From assembly GCF_036231965.1 (NCBI RefSeq), contig NZ_CP109499.1:8308001-8372000 (forward strand): DNA of 64,000 bases, read 5' to 3'. This document shows positions 9,164 to 16,604 of the stretch, one piece after another; the stretch's first letter is position 1, and every line of letters starts with the position of its first letter. The stretch is from Streptomyces sp. NBC_01428. GTDB taxonomy: Bacteria > Actinomycetota > Actinomycetes > Streptomycetales > Streptomycetaceae. Under the pieces are notes generated by a model. It was not told the origin of the DNA. It saw nothing but the letters and a program-made list of their open reading frames with translations, and ran no database searches. The position numbers and the translations under genes are program-made.

Positions 9164-9342
9164 GTTCCATTCCTTCCGCACAGGTTTCTCGCGGGTTCTT
9201 CGCGTGGTTCTCGGGGGCGCAGGGGTCCGCCGGCCTGGCGGTTCCGGTGCGACTGCCTGCGGACCGGTGGCCACGAGGGCCACGGGACGTGCCCGGACTG
9301 TCGAGTGCCCGAGTTCCTCCAGGTCACACCTGCGCCCTACAC

Positions 9343-9363
9343 GTATCCCTTGTGACGGGATAC
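9343..9363. promoter_or_regulatory. Inverted repeat in the dps / DUF5133 divergent region
   Basis: Perfect arms GTATCCC and GGGATAC separated by 7 bases. It lies in the 307-base region between the divergent dps and DUF5133 genes. The arms resemble, but do not match, the SigB -10 element GGGTAY. A second feature, repeated GTTGTGA around a GGGGCCCC palindrome, lies at 9391-9415. Confidence 0.4.
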
Positions 9364-9470
9364 GGCCACGGAGAAAGCGTTGGGCCAAAGAGGTTGTGAG
9401 GGGCCCCTGTTGTGAATGAATCGGCCCTCACCGGGCACACGGTCGGAAAATAGAGAGAGGAGCCCTCGCT

Positions 9471-9830
9471 GTGCTCGTGCCCGACCCGAAGGTTGTCCGG
9501 AGACTGCTGACGCGTTACGCGGCTCTGAAGATCGCCTATGCCGAGAAGGAGACGCTGGAGACGGCGCGTCGGCTGGAGGACGTCACGTACACCCTCTGCG
9601 TGATGACGGGGAAGACCGGTGTCCATGACGCCGTCGTCGCGGCCGACGCCATGCTCGCGGCCGGAGGCAACCGGCGGGAGACCGACAAGAGCGCGCTGGT
9701 GGCGAGCGGTGGTCCGACCGCCGTCGCGACGAACGGCAGGACGACGGTCCCCGCGCCGATGGCACGGACGCACACGGAGGCAGGAGCGTTGACCGGCCAG
9801 GGGACGGCCGTGCCCGGTCCGCGCGGCTGA
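9471..9830 (+). CDS. DUF5133 domain protein
   Basis: A 119-residue protein starting at the GTG at 9471 with GAGGAG upstream. The N-terminal 70 residues (LVPDPKVVRRLLTRYAALK, then RRLEDVTYTLCVMTGK) fit the Streptomyces DUF5133 family. The tail from about residue 75 is low-complexity and Ala/Thr/Gly-rich. Function is unknown. It is divergent from dps and ends at a strong terminator, so it is probably monocistronic. Confidence 0.8.
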   Translation: MLVPDPKVVRRLLTRYAALKIAYAEKETLETARRLEDVTYTLCVMTGKTGVHDAVVAADAMLAAGGNRRETDKSALVASGGPTAVATNGRTTVPAPMARTHTEAGALTGQGTAVPGPRG

Positions 9831-9848
9831 GAAGCGGCGACAACGAAA

Positions 9849-9900
9849 ACGACGACGCGGTGGGGCGGACCCGAAAGGGTCCGCCCCACCGCGTCGTCGT
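9849..9900. terminator. Bidirectional terminator, 24-bp perfect stem
   Basis: An uninterrupted 24-bp stem closed by a GAAA tetraloop at 9873-9876, between the convergent DUF5133 and STAS genes. Confidence 0.9.
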
Positions 9901-9936
9901 CGGGTCGAACAGTTCGGCCGAAGGGGACCGGCCGGA

Positions 9937-10338
9937 TCAGGGCGCCGGCGTTCCCGTCCGCTCTTCCTCCTCCTGCAACGAGTCCACCAGCGTCAGCGCC
10001 TCGTCTAGGGTCTCCGACACCGACACCGTAAGGCTGACTCCGGTGAGGTCGAGAACCCGCCGTACCGCGGGCGTCGGCGCGATGACGTGCACGCTGCCCG
10101 ACACGTTGCGCGCCTCCTGGTAACTCCGCAGCAGGACGTTCATGCCGGAGGAGTCCATGAACGGGACCGCGGACAGGTCGATCAGGAACCGGCGGCGTCC
10201 GTGATGGAACTGGTTCGCCAGGTGATGCTGCAGCTCCGTGGCCGTGTCGATGTCCAGCGAACCCTCGACGGTCAACAGCACGGCGTCTTCACGGGGCAGC
10301 GTCACATCGATGGACAGCGGTTCCAGCTCTGCGGACAC
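9937..10338 (-). CDS. STAS-domain anti-sigma factor antagonist
   Basis: A 133-residue RsbV/SpoIIAA-type protein. The STAS core holds VEGSLDIDTATELQHHL and the phospho-acceptor motif FMDSSGMNVLL, where the first or second Ser would be the target of an RsbW-like kinase. The C-terminus is Glu-rich (QEEEERTG). The GTG start at 10338 has AGGAGG five bases upstream. It is monocistronic, and its predicted role is to release a stress sigma factor by binding the anti-sigma. A SigB-like promoter candidate sits just upstream. Confidence 0.9.
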   Translation of the reverse strand: MSAELEPLSIDVTLPREDAVLLTVEGSLDIDTATELQHHLANQFHHGRRRFLIDLSAVPFMDSSGMNVLLRSYQEARNVSGSVHVIAPTPAVRRVLDLTGVSLTVSVSETLDEALTLVDSLQEEEERTGTPAP

Positions 10339-10378
10339 GGTTACCTCCTACGTAAGAACATGGGTATAGGAGGCCTGG

Positions 10379-10403
10379 CTACCCCGGATGCTCGATTCGA
10401 CGC
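10379..10403 (-). promoter_or_regulatory. Candidate SigB-type promoter of the STAS gene
   Basis: Read on the minus strand: GCGT, 15 bases, then GGGTAG. This fits the Streptomyces SigB pattern GNNT-N14-16-GGGTAY except for the last base. It lies about 40 bases before the GTG start. Confidence 0.35.
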
Positions 10404-10459
10404 ACCTCGAACCCCGATCGTCGCAAAGACCGGGGTTCGGCGCGGCCGTGCCGCCGGTG

Positions 10460-10606
10460 TCAGTGACGGCCGCGCAGCTTGCCGAAGAGCCGCTGTGCCT
10501 GGGCCCGACGCCGGGGATCCGCCGCGGCACGCCGAATCTCCTCGGCCGTACGTCGTCCCTGGGGACTCCTGGCGAACTCCTTGAGACGCTGCACCATTCC
10601 TGGCAT
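10460..10606 (-). CDS. Small basic protein, 48 residues
   Basis: A short frame from ATG 10606 with GGAAGGA at 6-base spacing. It encodes MPGMVQRLKEFARSPQGRR, followed by a helical Arg/Ala-rich segment ending KLRGRH. It is strongly basic and helical with no membrane segment. Short proteins starting with a similar KRFARSPQGR pattern occur in streptomycetes. Function is unknown; nucleic-acid or membrane-surface binding would fit the charge. Confidence 0.65.
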   Translation of the reverse strand: MPGMVQRLKEFARSPQGRRTAEEIRRAAADPRRRAQAQRLFGKLRGRH

Positions 10607-10777
10607 GGCATTCCTTCCGGTGCGGGGGTCGGGCTTCTGCAGGCCCGCTTACCCCGTCGTCGCCGGGTCAGGCCGGGCGATGTCCGCGCGGCCCTGTCCT
10701 TCGAACGGCTGAACTACCTTGTCGGGTCCCGCTCGTTCTCCTCCTGTGAGCATCGTCGAGGCGGAGATGAGGAATCG

Positions 10778-11221
10778 ATGAGCCGACACCGCAAGGGCCG
10801 TAGGCACCGCAAGGTGAACATGACGCCGCGTCCGGTCGGACCGAGGAGATCACCGCGCGCAGTGCAGGAGCAGGCCGCCCCCCGCAACGCCGGGGCGGCA
10901 CGGGCCAGTGCTCCGATCCCCGGGCAGGACAGCACCGGCGAGAGGGCCGGCGTCGTGTCGCGGAGGGTCAGCGAGAGCGGCCTGAGCCGGCACGCCGTGC
11001 GGACCTGGGAGCGGCTGGCCGAAGCCGGTACGGGCGGAGCCGAGGTGGGTGAACTGAGCGCGACCGTGGGCTTCCAGCGTTCCACCGTGCTCGGCCACCT
11101 GAAGGGCCTGGCCGAACTCGGACTGGCCGAGGGCGACGAGAGCGTGTGGCGGGCGACCGGTCCGGTGGAAGGCACGGTGACGCGTGACGGCGTACGGGCC
11201 TCCGCCGGGGCCGCTTCCTAG
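10778..11221 (+). CDS. Putative winged-helix DNA-binding protein
   Basis: A 147-residue protein with ATG 10778 behind GAGGAA. The first 60 residues are basic and low-complexity (MSRHRKGRRHRK). Residues about 70-140 resemble an IclR/MarR-type winged helix (AEVGELSATVGFQRSTVLGH, LKGLAELGLAEG). There is no effector domain. Codon use with G/C at third positions supports this strand over overlapping frames. It is probably a small transcription factor with unknown targets. Confidence 0.6.
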   Translation: MSRHRKGRRHRKVNMTPRPVGPRRSPRAVQEQAAPRNAGAARASAPIPGQDSTGERAGVVSRRVSESGLSRHAVRTWERLAEAGTGGAEVGELSATVGFQRSTVLGHLKGLAELGLAEGDESVWRATGPVEGTVTRDGVRASAGAAS

Positions 11222-11235
11222 AGCGGGCGCCTGAG

Positions 11236-11275
11236 AGGGGCGCTCCCCCGGATTTCCGTCCGGGGGAGCGCCCCT
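11236..11275. terminator. Terminator hairpin
   Basis: 17-bp perfect stem with a six-base loop at 11253-11258, between the convergent winged-helix and DUF4383 genes. Confidence 0.85.
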
Positions 11276-11305
11276 TCGTGTCGTGTTGCTCGGCCGCCGA
11301 GCGGT

Positions 11306-11890
11306 TCAGCCCGTGCCGTGCCGACCGGGTGCGCCGGTCCGTCCGTCGAGGGCCGGCCGCGAGCCGCCCGCGGGAAGGGAGCCGGCCCCGGCGGGCTGCC
11401 TGCGCCGGGCCAGGGACTCCCGCGCGGCCTCGCGCGGATGGCGCCGCTGCCAGTACGGGTTGTCGTGCGGCAGCTTGCTCGACACGCGCCCGTACATGCC
11501 GAACGTCAGGATCACCAGCCCCATCACGAAGCTGAAGATGACGTTGGTCATGCCGAAACCGAGGACGTTGGCGGGCCGGTCGAGGATGAAGATGTGCACG
11601 AATCCGCTGAGCAGGAACAGCGTTCCGACCACCATGTTGAGGCCGGAGGCGACGTTCCCGCCGATGAAGCCGCCGGCGATCAGCGCGACGCCGACCAGGA
11701 CGGAGATCAGGCTGAGCGCGCCGTTGCTGGAGAGGCCCGCGACGGTGTTCCCGTCCGTGGTGAACGGGCTGAGTTCGTCGGCGAAGCCGAGGCTGCCGAA
11801 CACGAGCAGCACCACACCGCAGAAGGCCGCACCCCAGCGGTACACGGCACCGAGCTGGTGATCGACCGGCAGTTCGTCCTGGAGCTTCAT
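11306..11890 (-). CDS. DUF4383 membrane protein
   Basis: A 194-residue membrane protein with four predicted helices: WGAAFCGVVLLVFGSLGF, SLISVLVGVALIAGGFIGG, LNMVVGTLFLLSGFVHIFIL and the segment starting MTNVIFSFVMGLVILTFGMY. The C-terminal 50 residues are Arg/Pro-rich. This is the actinobacterial DUF4383 family of unknown function. The ATG at 11890 follows AAGGGACG; the longer upstream frame is not conserved in character. Its placement within the stress gene block suggests stress induction. Confidence 0.85.
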   Translation of the reverse strand: MKLQDELPVDHQLGAVYRWGAAFCGVVLLVFGSLGFADELSPFTTDGNTVAGLSSNGALSLISVLVGVALIAGGFIGGNVASGLNMVVGTLFLLSGFVHIFILDRPANVLGFGMTNVIFSFVMGLVILTFGMYGRVSSKLPHDNPYWQRRHPREAARESLARRRQPAGAGSLPAGGSRPALDGRTGAPGRHGTG

Positions 11891-12017
11891 GTGACGTCCC
11901 TTCGCGTACCGGGAGAGGGCATGCGCGCGATGCCCGTAACCTGAGCTTTGCCCCTTTATTCCGATGGAGGCGGCCGGTCGGTTGCACCGGCGGTACGGGA
12001 AAACGGCGAACGGGTGA

Positions 12018-12479
12018 TCAACGGGCCGGCCGCCCCTCGGCGCCGAGGTGACCGTCCACGGCCTCCGGCATCCGCCGGACCACCTCGTCCCCCAGCCGCT
12101 CGAACTCCTTGCGGAGGAACGGGGACGCCAGCCGGGCCACTCCACGGAACTCGATACGGGCCCGGTAGGTGAGGCGGGTCCCGCCGTCCTCCTCGCCGAA
12201 GGTCATGTCGTCCGTCGAGGTGGCCGTCCGGTTCCGCCCGACGAAGGTCAGCCGCCGGTCCTCGAAACGGACCAGCCGGTAGAGGAGTTCGGTGCGCCGC
12301 CCGCGGAACTCCGAGACGTTCTGCCACTCCGATCCCTTGGCGACGGCGGCACCCGCCCGGGCCGGACGGCAGCTCACCGTTCCCGGGTCCCACTCCTCCG
12401 TGTGCGCGAAATCCGCCAGGTACGCCACCACGTCGGGCAGGGGGTGCTGCAGCGTGAGTGTGCGCTCGACCTCGATCAT
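12018..12479 (-). CDS. SRPBCC-family (polyketide cyclase-like) protein
   Basis: A 153-residue START/Bet v1-like fold protein. The opening EVERTLTLQHPLPDVVAYLA, followed by FAHTEEWDPGTV, is typical of SRPBCC lipid or ligand-binding proteins. DDMTFGEEDGGTRLTYRARI and a C-terminal helix (FERLGDEVVRRM) complete the fold. ATG 12479 follows AAGGGAG. The ligand is unknown. It is divergent from the small membrane protein at 12649. Confidence 0.85.
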   Translation of the reverse strand: MIEVERTLTLQHPLPDVVAYLADFAHTEEWDPGTVSCRPARAGAAVAKGSEWQNVSEFRGRRTELLYRLVRFEDRRLTFVGRNRTATSTDDMTFGEEDGGTRLTYRARIEFRGVARLASPFLRKEFERLGDEVVRRMPEAVDGHLGAEGRPAR

Positions 12480-12648
12480 CGGAACTCCCTTGCGCGGTCG
12501 TCGGAGGGCATGTTGTACGGAATGCGGCGGGTCCTCCTGTCTTCCGGGCGGGGCGGCCCGGCGGATGCAGCGGAATCGGCACCCGACAGAGTGTCGAGTC
12601 GCATCCGCTGGGCATCCGGTCTCCACCACTTCGACACAGGGAGACCTC

Positions 12649-12825
12649 ATGCTCGGCATCGTTGCCGCCGTACTGTTTTTCATTTCGTTCCTCATCAACG
12701 CGGCGGACATATCGACGAACGACGTGTTCACCTCGACGAACGTCATGCTCATCGGTCTCGCTCTGCTGGCCCTGCACGTCGCCGGCGTGGGCAGCGGCTG
12801 GGCCACGCGCAGCCGCCGCCGGTGA
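12649..12825 (+). CDS. Small two-helix membrane protein, 58 residues
   Basis: ATG 12649 follows GGGAG. The protein has two hydrophobic stretches, IVAAVLFFISFLINAA and VMLIGLALLALHVAGVG, and ends in a basic tail (WATRSRRR). A clean terminator follows 12 bases after the stop. Such small membrane proteins are common in streptomycetes and have no known function. Confidence 0.75.
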   Translation: MLGIVAAVLFFISFLINAADISTNDVFTSTNVMLIGLALLALHVAGVGSGWATRSRRR

Positions 12826-12836
12826 CGCCCCTCGGG

Positions 12837-12871
12837 CGGGGTTCCGTCGACGCCGACGCGACGGAACCCCG
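12837..12871. terminator. Terminator hairpin
   Basis: 13-bp perfect stem (CGGGGTTCCGTCG) with a 9-base loop, directly after the small membrane protein gene. Confidence 0.85.
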
Positions 12872-13004
12872 GCCCGGGTGTCCCCTGTTCGTGTGACATC
12901 GCCCGAGCGGCTTGCCGTGCACGGAGCGGCCGCGAGATGGTTGTCGGACGGAAACAATCTGTCGTCCGGAAAGGTGGTGGGCCCGCAGACGCGAGCCCTT
13001 GCTT

Positions 13005-14672
13005 GTGGACACTTCCCAGCAGCCTCCTGCCAACCCGCGGAGCGTCGGCCTCGGCGCCACGTGGGGCTCCGCCCCCTACCCCGTGGTGGTCGCGGACCCA
13101 TCCGGCACAGTGATCGACCTGAACGTCGCGGCGGCCGCCCTCTTCCCGGGTGCCGTCACCGGAGCGCCGCTGCGGGACGTCGTCCCCGAATGGCTGGCCG
13201 ACGCGCAGACCCGGCTGCGGACCGACATCCCCGGCCCCCGGCGCACCGGTCCCGCTCCCGCCGCGAGCGGTGGTGTCGGCGACCGTACGTTCGAGGCGCA
13301 CCCCACCTGCACCGAGGACGGCGACGTCATGTGGTGGCTGGTCGACGACACCGACCGGCGCCTCGCCGAGGACGCCCTCAGGAGCGAGCGCGAACGCACC
13401 GCCTTCCTGGCCGGCGCCTCCAGCGCCCTCCTCTCCTCGCTGAACGTCGAGCGGTGCATGGAGGTCACGGCCCGCCTGGCCGCCGAACACCTCGCCGACG
13501 CCGCCGTGATCGTCGCCCCCTCGCGCGGACGCAAGGTGCCCCTCACCTTCTGCGGGCCGGACGGCGCCGTGGAGCACCGCACGGTGCAGGAGGACCTCGG
13601 CCAACTGCCCGGTCTCAGTGACGCCCTGCGCGGATTCCCGCCCGTGCCCTCCCGCTGGATCGACCCGGCCGGAGTCCCCGGATGGATCGTCCCCGACAGT
13701 TTCACCGAACCGGTCGGCTCCGCCGTCGTGACACCGCTGCCCGGCCACGGGGCGCCGGCGGGCGCGCTGATCCTGCTCCGCTCCAGCCACCACGCCGCGT
13801 TCACGGAGAGCGAGGAGATCTTCGCCCGACTCTTCGCCGCACGCGCGGGCGCCGCCATGTCGGCGGCCCGTATGTACGCCGAGCAGGCGGCCATCACCAC
13901 GACCCTCATGCGCGAACTGCTGCCGCCCCAACTGCACGGCGTGCACGGTGTGCAGTTCGCCGGGACGTACCGTCCGGCGGGCCAGACCGAGCGTGTCGGC
14001 GGCGACTTCTACGACGTGCACCCCGGTACCGACGAAGGGCAGGAGTCCCTCGTCGTCCTCGGCGACGTGTGCGGCAAGGGCCTGGAAGCCGCCGTACTGA
14101 CGGGCAAGATCCGCAACACCGTGCAGGCGCTCCTGCCGCTGGCCGCGGACCATCAGCGGCTGCTCGGCCTGCTCAACGGCGCGTTGATGAACTCCCACCA
14201 CACCCGCTTCGCCACCCTCGCCATCGCCTCCGTCGTCCGCCGCGGCGGTACGGTCCACCTGCGCGTCACCAGCGCGGGCCACCCGCCGCCGCTGATCGTG
14301 CGTGCCGACGGCCTGGTCGAGCAGGCGAGGACCCGGGGGACACTGGTTGGCGCGTTCTGGGAGATCAGCTCCACCACGGCCCACGTCGAACTGGCGCCCG
14401 GCGAGACCTGCCTGTTCTTCACGGACGGCATCACCGAGGCGAGGGGAGGACCGTTGGGAGACGAACTCTTCGGCGTCCAGCGCCTGGAGAACGTGCTCAC
14501 CCAGTGCGCGGGCATGCCGGCCGAGGCCGTGGTCGAACACGTCCAGCTGTTCGCCGCGCAGTGGGTCGGCCGCGGGCTCCACGACGACATGGCGGCCGTC
14601 GCGGTCACCGCCCCCCACCACGCGCACCTGAGTGCGGTGAACGGCCACACCAGGGGCAGGTACACCGCGTGA
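13005..14672 (+). CDS. PAS-GAF-SpoIIE (PP2C) serine phosphatase
   Basis: About 555 residues. There is a PAS-like segment at about 15-110 (YPVVVADPSGTVIDLN) and a GAF-like segment at about 130-290. A PP2C/SpoIIE phosphatase at about 310-525 has metal-binding motifs GGDFYDVHPG, GDVCGKGLEAA, FFTDGITEA and HDDMAAVAV. This is the RsbU/RsbP-type role: dephosphorylating a STAS antagonist to free a sigma factor. The GTG at 13005 is preferred although its ribosome site is weak; the frame is open back to 12912. A frameshifted helical gene and a STAS gene, the likely substrate, follow directly. Confidence 0.88.
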   Translation: MDTSQQPPANPRSVGLGATWGSAPYPVVVADPSGTVIDLNVAAAALFPGAVTGAPLRDVVPEWLADAQTRLRTDIPGPRRTGPAPAASGGVGDRTFEAHPTCTEDGDVMWWLVDDTDRRLAEDALRSERERTAFLAGASSALLSSLNVERCMEVTARLAAEHLADAAVIVAPSRGRKVPLTFCGPDGAVEHRTVQEDLGQLPGLSDALRGFPPVPSRWIDPAGVPGWIVPDSFTEPVGSAVVTPLPGHGAPAGALILLRSSHHAAFTESEEIFARLFAARAGAAMSAARMYAEQAAITTTLMRELLPPQLHGVHGVQFAGTYRPAGQTERVGGDFYDVHPGTDEGQESLVVLGDVCGKGLEAAVLTGKIRNTVQALLPLAADHQRLLGLLNGALMNSHHTRFATLAIASVVRRGGTVHLRVTSAGHPPPLIVRADGLVEQARTRGTLVGAFWEISSTTAHVELAPGETCLFFTDGITEARGGPLGDELFGVQRLENVLTQCAGMPAEAVVEHVQLFAAQWVGRGLHDDMAAVAVTAPHHAHLSAVNGHTRGRYTA

Positions 14673-14690
14673 CCGCTGCGTCCCGACCCG

Positions 14691-15121
14691 ATGGCGGCAC
14701 ACCAGACGGTGGACGGCCTGCCGCACCTGGCCGACCAGGAGTACATGGTGGTCGTCCGGTCGGCGCACCAGCTCGTCAAGACGACCCTCACGGAGCTGGA
14801 GATCCGCTTCCCGCCGATGCGCCGCTACACCGAGGAGCACCACCGGCGTACCGCCGAGGACCTTCGCACATCGTCGATTTCCTGGGGACGTCCCTCTCCA
14901 TGGCCGACGATGACCTGTTCGCCGGGTTCATCGTGTGGACCGGCGCGAGCCTCGCCGCGCGCCGTGTGCCCGCCCGGAGCCTCGACCCCGCGCTCGACCT
15001 GCTGGCCCTCCAGCTCAAGGATTTCCCGCGCGCCTGCCGCACGCCGGCCCGCGCCCGGGAGGCGCTCCGTACCCGAAGAGCGCCGGCCCTCACGATCCCC
15101 GGCCCCGGAAAGCCCGCATGA
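14691..15121 (+). pseudogene. Frameshifted helical (B12-cap-like) regulatory protein
   Basis: One protein appears split over two frames. From ATG 14691 the frame reads sensibly through RRYTEEHHRRTAEDLR. Homologous-looking sequence then continues in the frame one base back (HIVDFLGTSLSMADDDLFAG) to the stop at 15119-15121. The break is near 14868, in cttcgcacatcg, and inserting one C would restore a protein of about 143 residues. The helical pattern with a DDDLFAGFIVW...AARRVPARSLD motif resembles the helical cap of small B12-binding regulators, but no B12-binding domain follows. There is no obvious slippery site. It could be a true pseudogene or a sequence error. Its stop overlaps the next start (ATGA), so it is part of the PP2C-STAS operon. 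Confidence 0.65.
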
Positions 15122-15501
15122 CGACTTCGTATCCACGCTCCTTCACTCTCACCGTCGAGGCCGAGACCACCGATCTGGTGGTCCACGTCCGCGGAGACCT
15201 CGACCATGAGACCTGCGACGAGCTGATGAGCACCGTCGACCAGAACCTCACCGTCCGGAACACCCCCGAGGGGCGCGTCCTCGACCTGCGCCTCGTTTTC
15301 GCCGGGCTCCACGGGATCGACTCGATGGGACTGTCGGCGCTGTTGATGATCCGGCGTCGTACCGACGCCGCCCACGTGCGCCTCCACCTGGACGAGCGCC
15401 CTCCGCATCTGGAACGGCTGCTCGAGATCACCGGGACCCTCGACTACCTCACGGCACCCTGCGACGTGCGGAACGGCGAGCAACACCCCGGAACGGGCTG
15501 A
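15118..15501 (+). CDS. STAS-domain anti-sigma factor antagonist
   Basis: 127 residues. The STAS core is VHVRGDLDHETCDELMSTVD with the acceptor motif GIDSMGLSALLMIRRR. The ATG at 15118 overlaps the preceding stop by ATGA, indicating translational coupling. It is the likely substrate of the co-transcribed SpoIIE-type phosphatase. Which anti-sigma it titrates is unknown; the RsbW-like gene at 16601 has its own coupled STAS partner. Confidence 0.88.
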   Translation: MTTSYPRSFTLTVEAETTDLVVHVRGDLDHETCDELMSTVDQNLTVRNTPEGRVLDLRLVFAGLHGIDSMGLSALLMIRRRTDAAHVRLHLDERPPHLERLLEITGTLDYLTAPCDVRNGEQHPGTG

Positions 15502-15570
15502 AGACCGCGGCGCCGCCGGCCCTCGGGGGCATGCGACGCCAAGAGCCGCGATTCGCAAAGAAATTCCACC

Positions 15571-15595
15571 GAATGCAGACCGGATAGCAGGGTAT
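15571..15595 (+). promoter_or_regulatory. SigB-type promoter of the PRC-barrel gene
   Basis: GAAT, 15 bases, GGGTAT: an exact match to the Streptomyces SigB consensus GNNT-N14-16-GGGTAY. It sits about 115 bases before the PRC-barrel ATG and is the best SigB-like promoter found in the window. Confidence 0.65.
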
Positions 15596-15710
15596 TTGCA
15601 GTTCAGAGGGCGGCACGGAGGCGGATGCCCGCCTTCTGGGCTGCTCCCTGCCGCGTACGCCCCTGAGTGCGTGGACGGCAGGGCGGACCGGCGAGCTGAA
15701 GGAGGACGAC

Positions 15711-16076
15711 ATGACCGTCGACAGAATCTGGTCGTACGCACCGGAGTTCAACCACCCCGAGGTGCATGAACTTGCGGGCTACAGCGTCGAGGCCACCGAC
15801 GGGACCGTAGGGCATGTGGACCGGCAGGTGGACGACGCCGGGATGCGGCACCTTGTCGTCGACACCGGGGTGTGGGTGTTCGGGAAGAGCGTGCTGGTTC
15901 CCGTGGGCGTGGTCGCCGGCATCGACACCGAGTCGCAGAAGATCACCGTGGCGTGCAGCCGCGAGGAGATCAAGTCGGCGCCGATTTTCAAGACCGACCG
16001 GGAGACGCTCGACCCGACCTACCTCTCCAGCGTCGGTAGCTACTACCGGAGTCTGCCGCCGAGGCAGCCCGCGTGA
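15711..16076 (+). CDS. PRC-barrel domain stress protein
   Basis: 121 residues starting at ATG 15711 behind a perfect GGAGG. After WSYAPEFNHPEVHELAGYSV comes a PRC-barrel (ATDGTVGHVDRQVDDAGMRH, VFGKSVLVPVGVVAGID). PRC-barrel proteins bind protein or RNA partners, and free-standing actinobacterial ones are commonly stress-induced. The exact SigB-type promoter upstream and the terminator downstream indicate a monocistronic SigB-regulon gene. Confidence 0.85.
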   Translation: MTVDRIWSYAPEFNHPEVHELAGYSVEATDGTVGHVDRQVDDAGMRHLVVDTGVWVFGKSVLVPVGVVAGIDTESQKITVACSREEIKSAPIFKTDRETLDPTYLSSVGSYYRSLPPRQPA

Positions 16077-16141
16077 GTCGCCGTCAGACGACGGCCGAGG
16101 GTGCGAGGGCCGGGGTCCGCGGCCCCGCATCCATGAGCGGC

Positions 16142-16165
16142 CCCCGTGCCGAAAGGCACGGGGGA
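16142..16165 (+). terminator. Terminator hairpin
   Basis: 10-bp perfect stem (CCCCCGTGCC) with a GAAA tetraloop, after the PRC-barrel gene. Confidence 0.8.
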
Positions 16166-16232
16166 CCGGCGCGGACCGTGACGTCCGGCCCGAGGGGCGC
16201 CCTTGCAAGAGCAGACGAGAAAGAGTGTTCAG

Positions 16233-16604
16233 ATGCCCGACGGGTTGGAGGCCACCGTGACGCACGGGGCGGCCCAAGACGCCTTCGTCGTGCGCGTGGG
16301 TGGCGACATCGACTACGAGACCGCGTGCCAACTCGAGGAGGCGCTCGATCTCGCGGAGCGTGTCGGCTCGGCCCGCACGGTGGTCGACCTCTCCGGGACG
16401 GCCTTCGCGGACTCGTCGATCCTGCACGTGCTCCTCGAAGCACAGCGCGCCCACCGGGCCTCGGGCACACTCATGGTGGTCTGCGGGCCGTTCAGTGACA
16501 TCGTTCGGAGGCTGTTCGACGTGACAGGGACCGAGGGCTTCTTCGTCCTCGCCGGCAGTGTCCAGGAAGCGCTGGAGCTCCCGGACACGGCGAGCGAGCG
16601 ATGA
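16233..16604 (+). CDS. STAS-domain anti-sigma factor antagonist (RsbV-like)
   Basis: 123 residues from ATG 16233; an in-frame TTG lies 10 codons upstream. The STAS core is VRVGGDIDYETACQLEEALD with the acceptor motif AFADSSILHVLLEAQ. Its stop overlaps the ATG of the RsbW-like kinase (ATGA), the classic arrangement of an antagonist with its anti-sigma kinase. Confidence 0.9.
   Translation: MPDGLEATVTHGAAQDAFVVRVGGDIDYETACQLEEALDLAERVGSARTVVDLSGTAFADSSILHVLLEAQRAHRASGTLMVVCGPFSDIVRRLFDVTGTEGFFVLAGSVQEALELPDTASER

Noticed and set aside
10348..10611. 87-codon minus-strand frame next to the STAS gene
   Set aside because: Overlaps the better-supported 48-residue small gene in another frame and has no ribosome site.
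12018..14843. Minus-strand open frame of 941 codons
   Set aside because: Only the last 153 codons (SRPBCC protein) are real; the rest is antisense to the plus-strand PAS-GAF-SpoIIE phosphatase.
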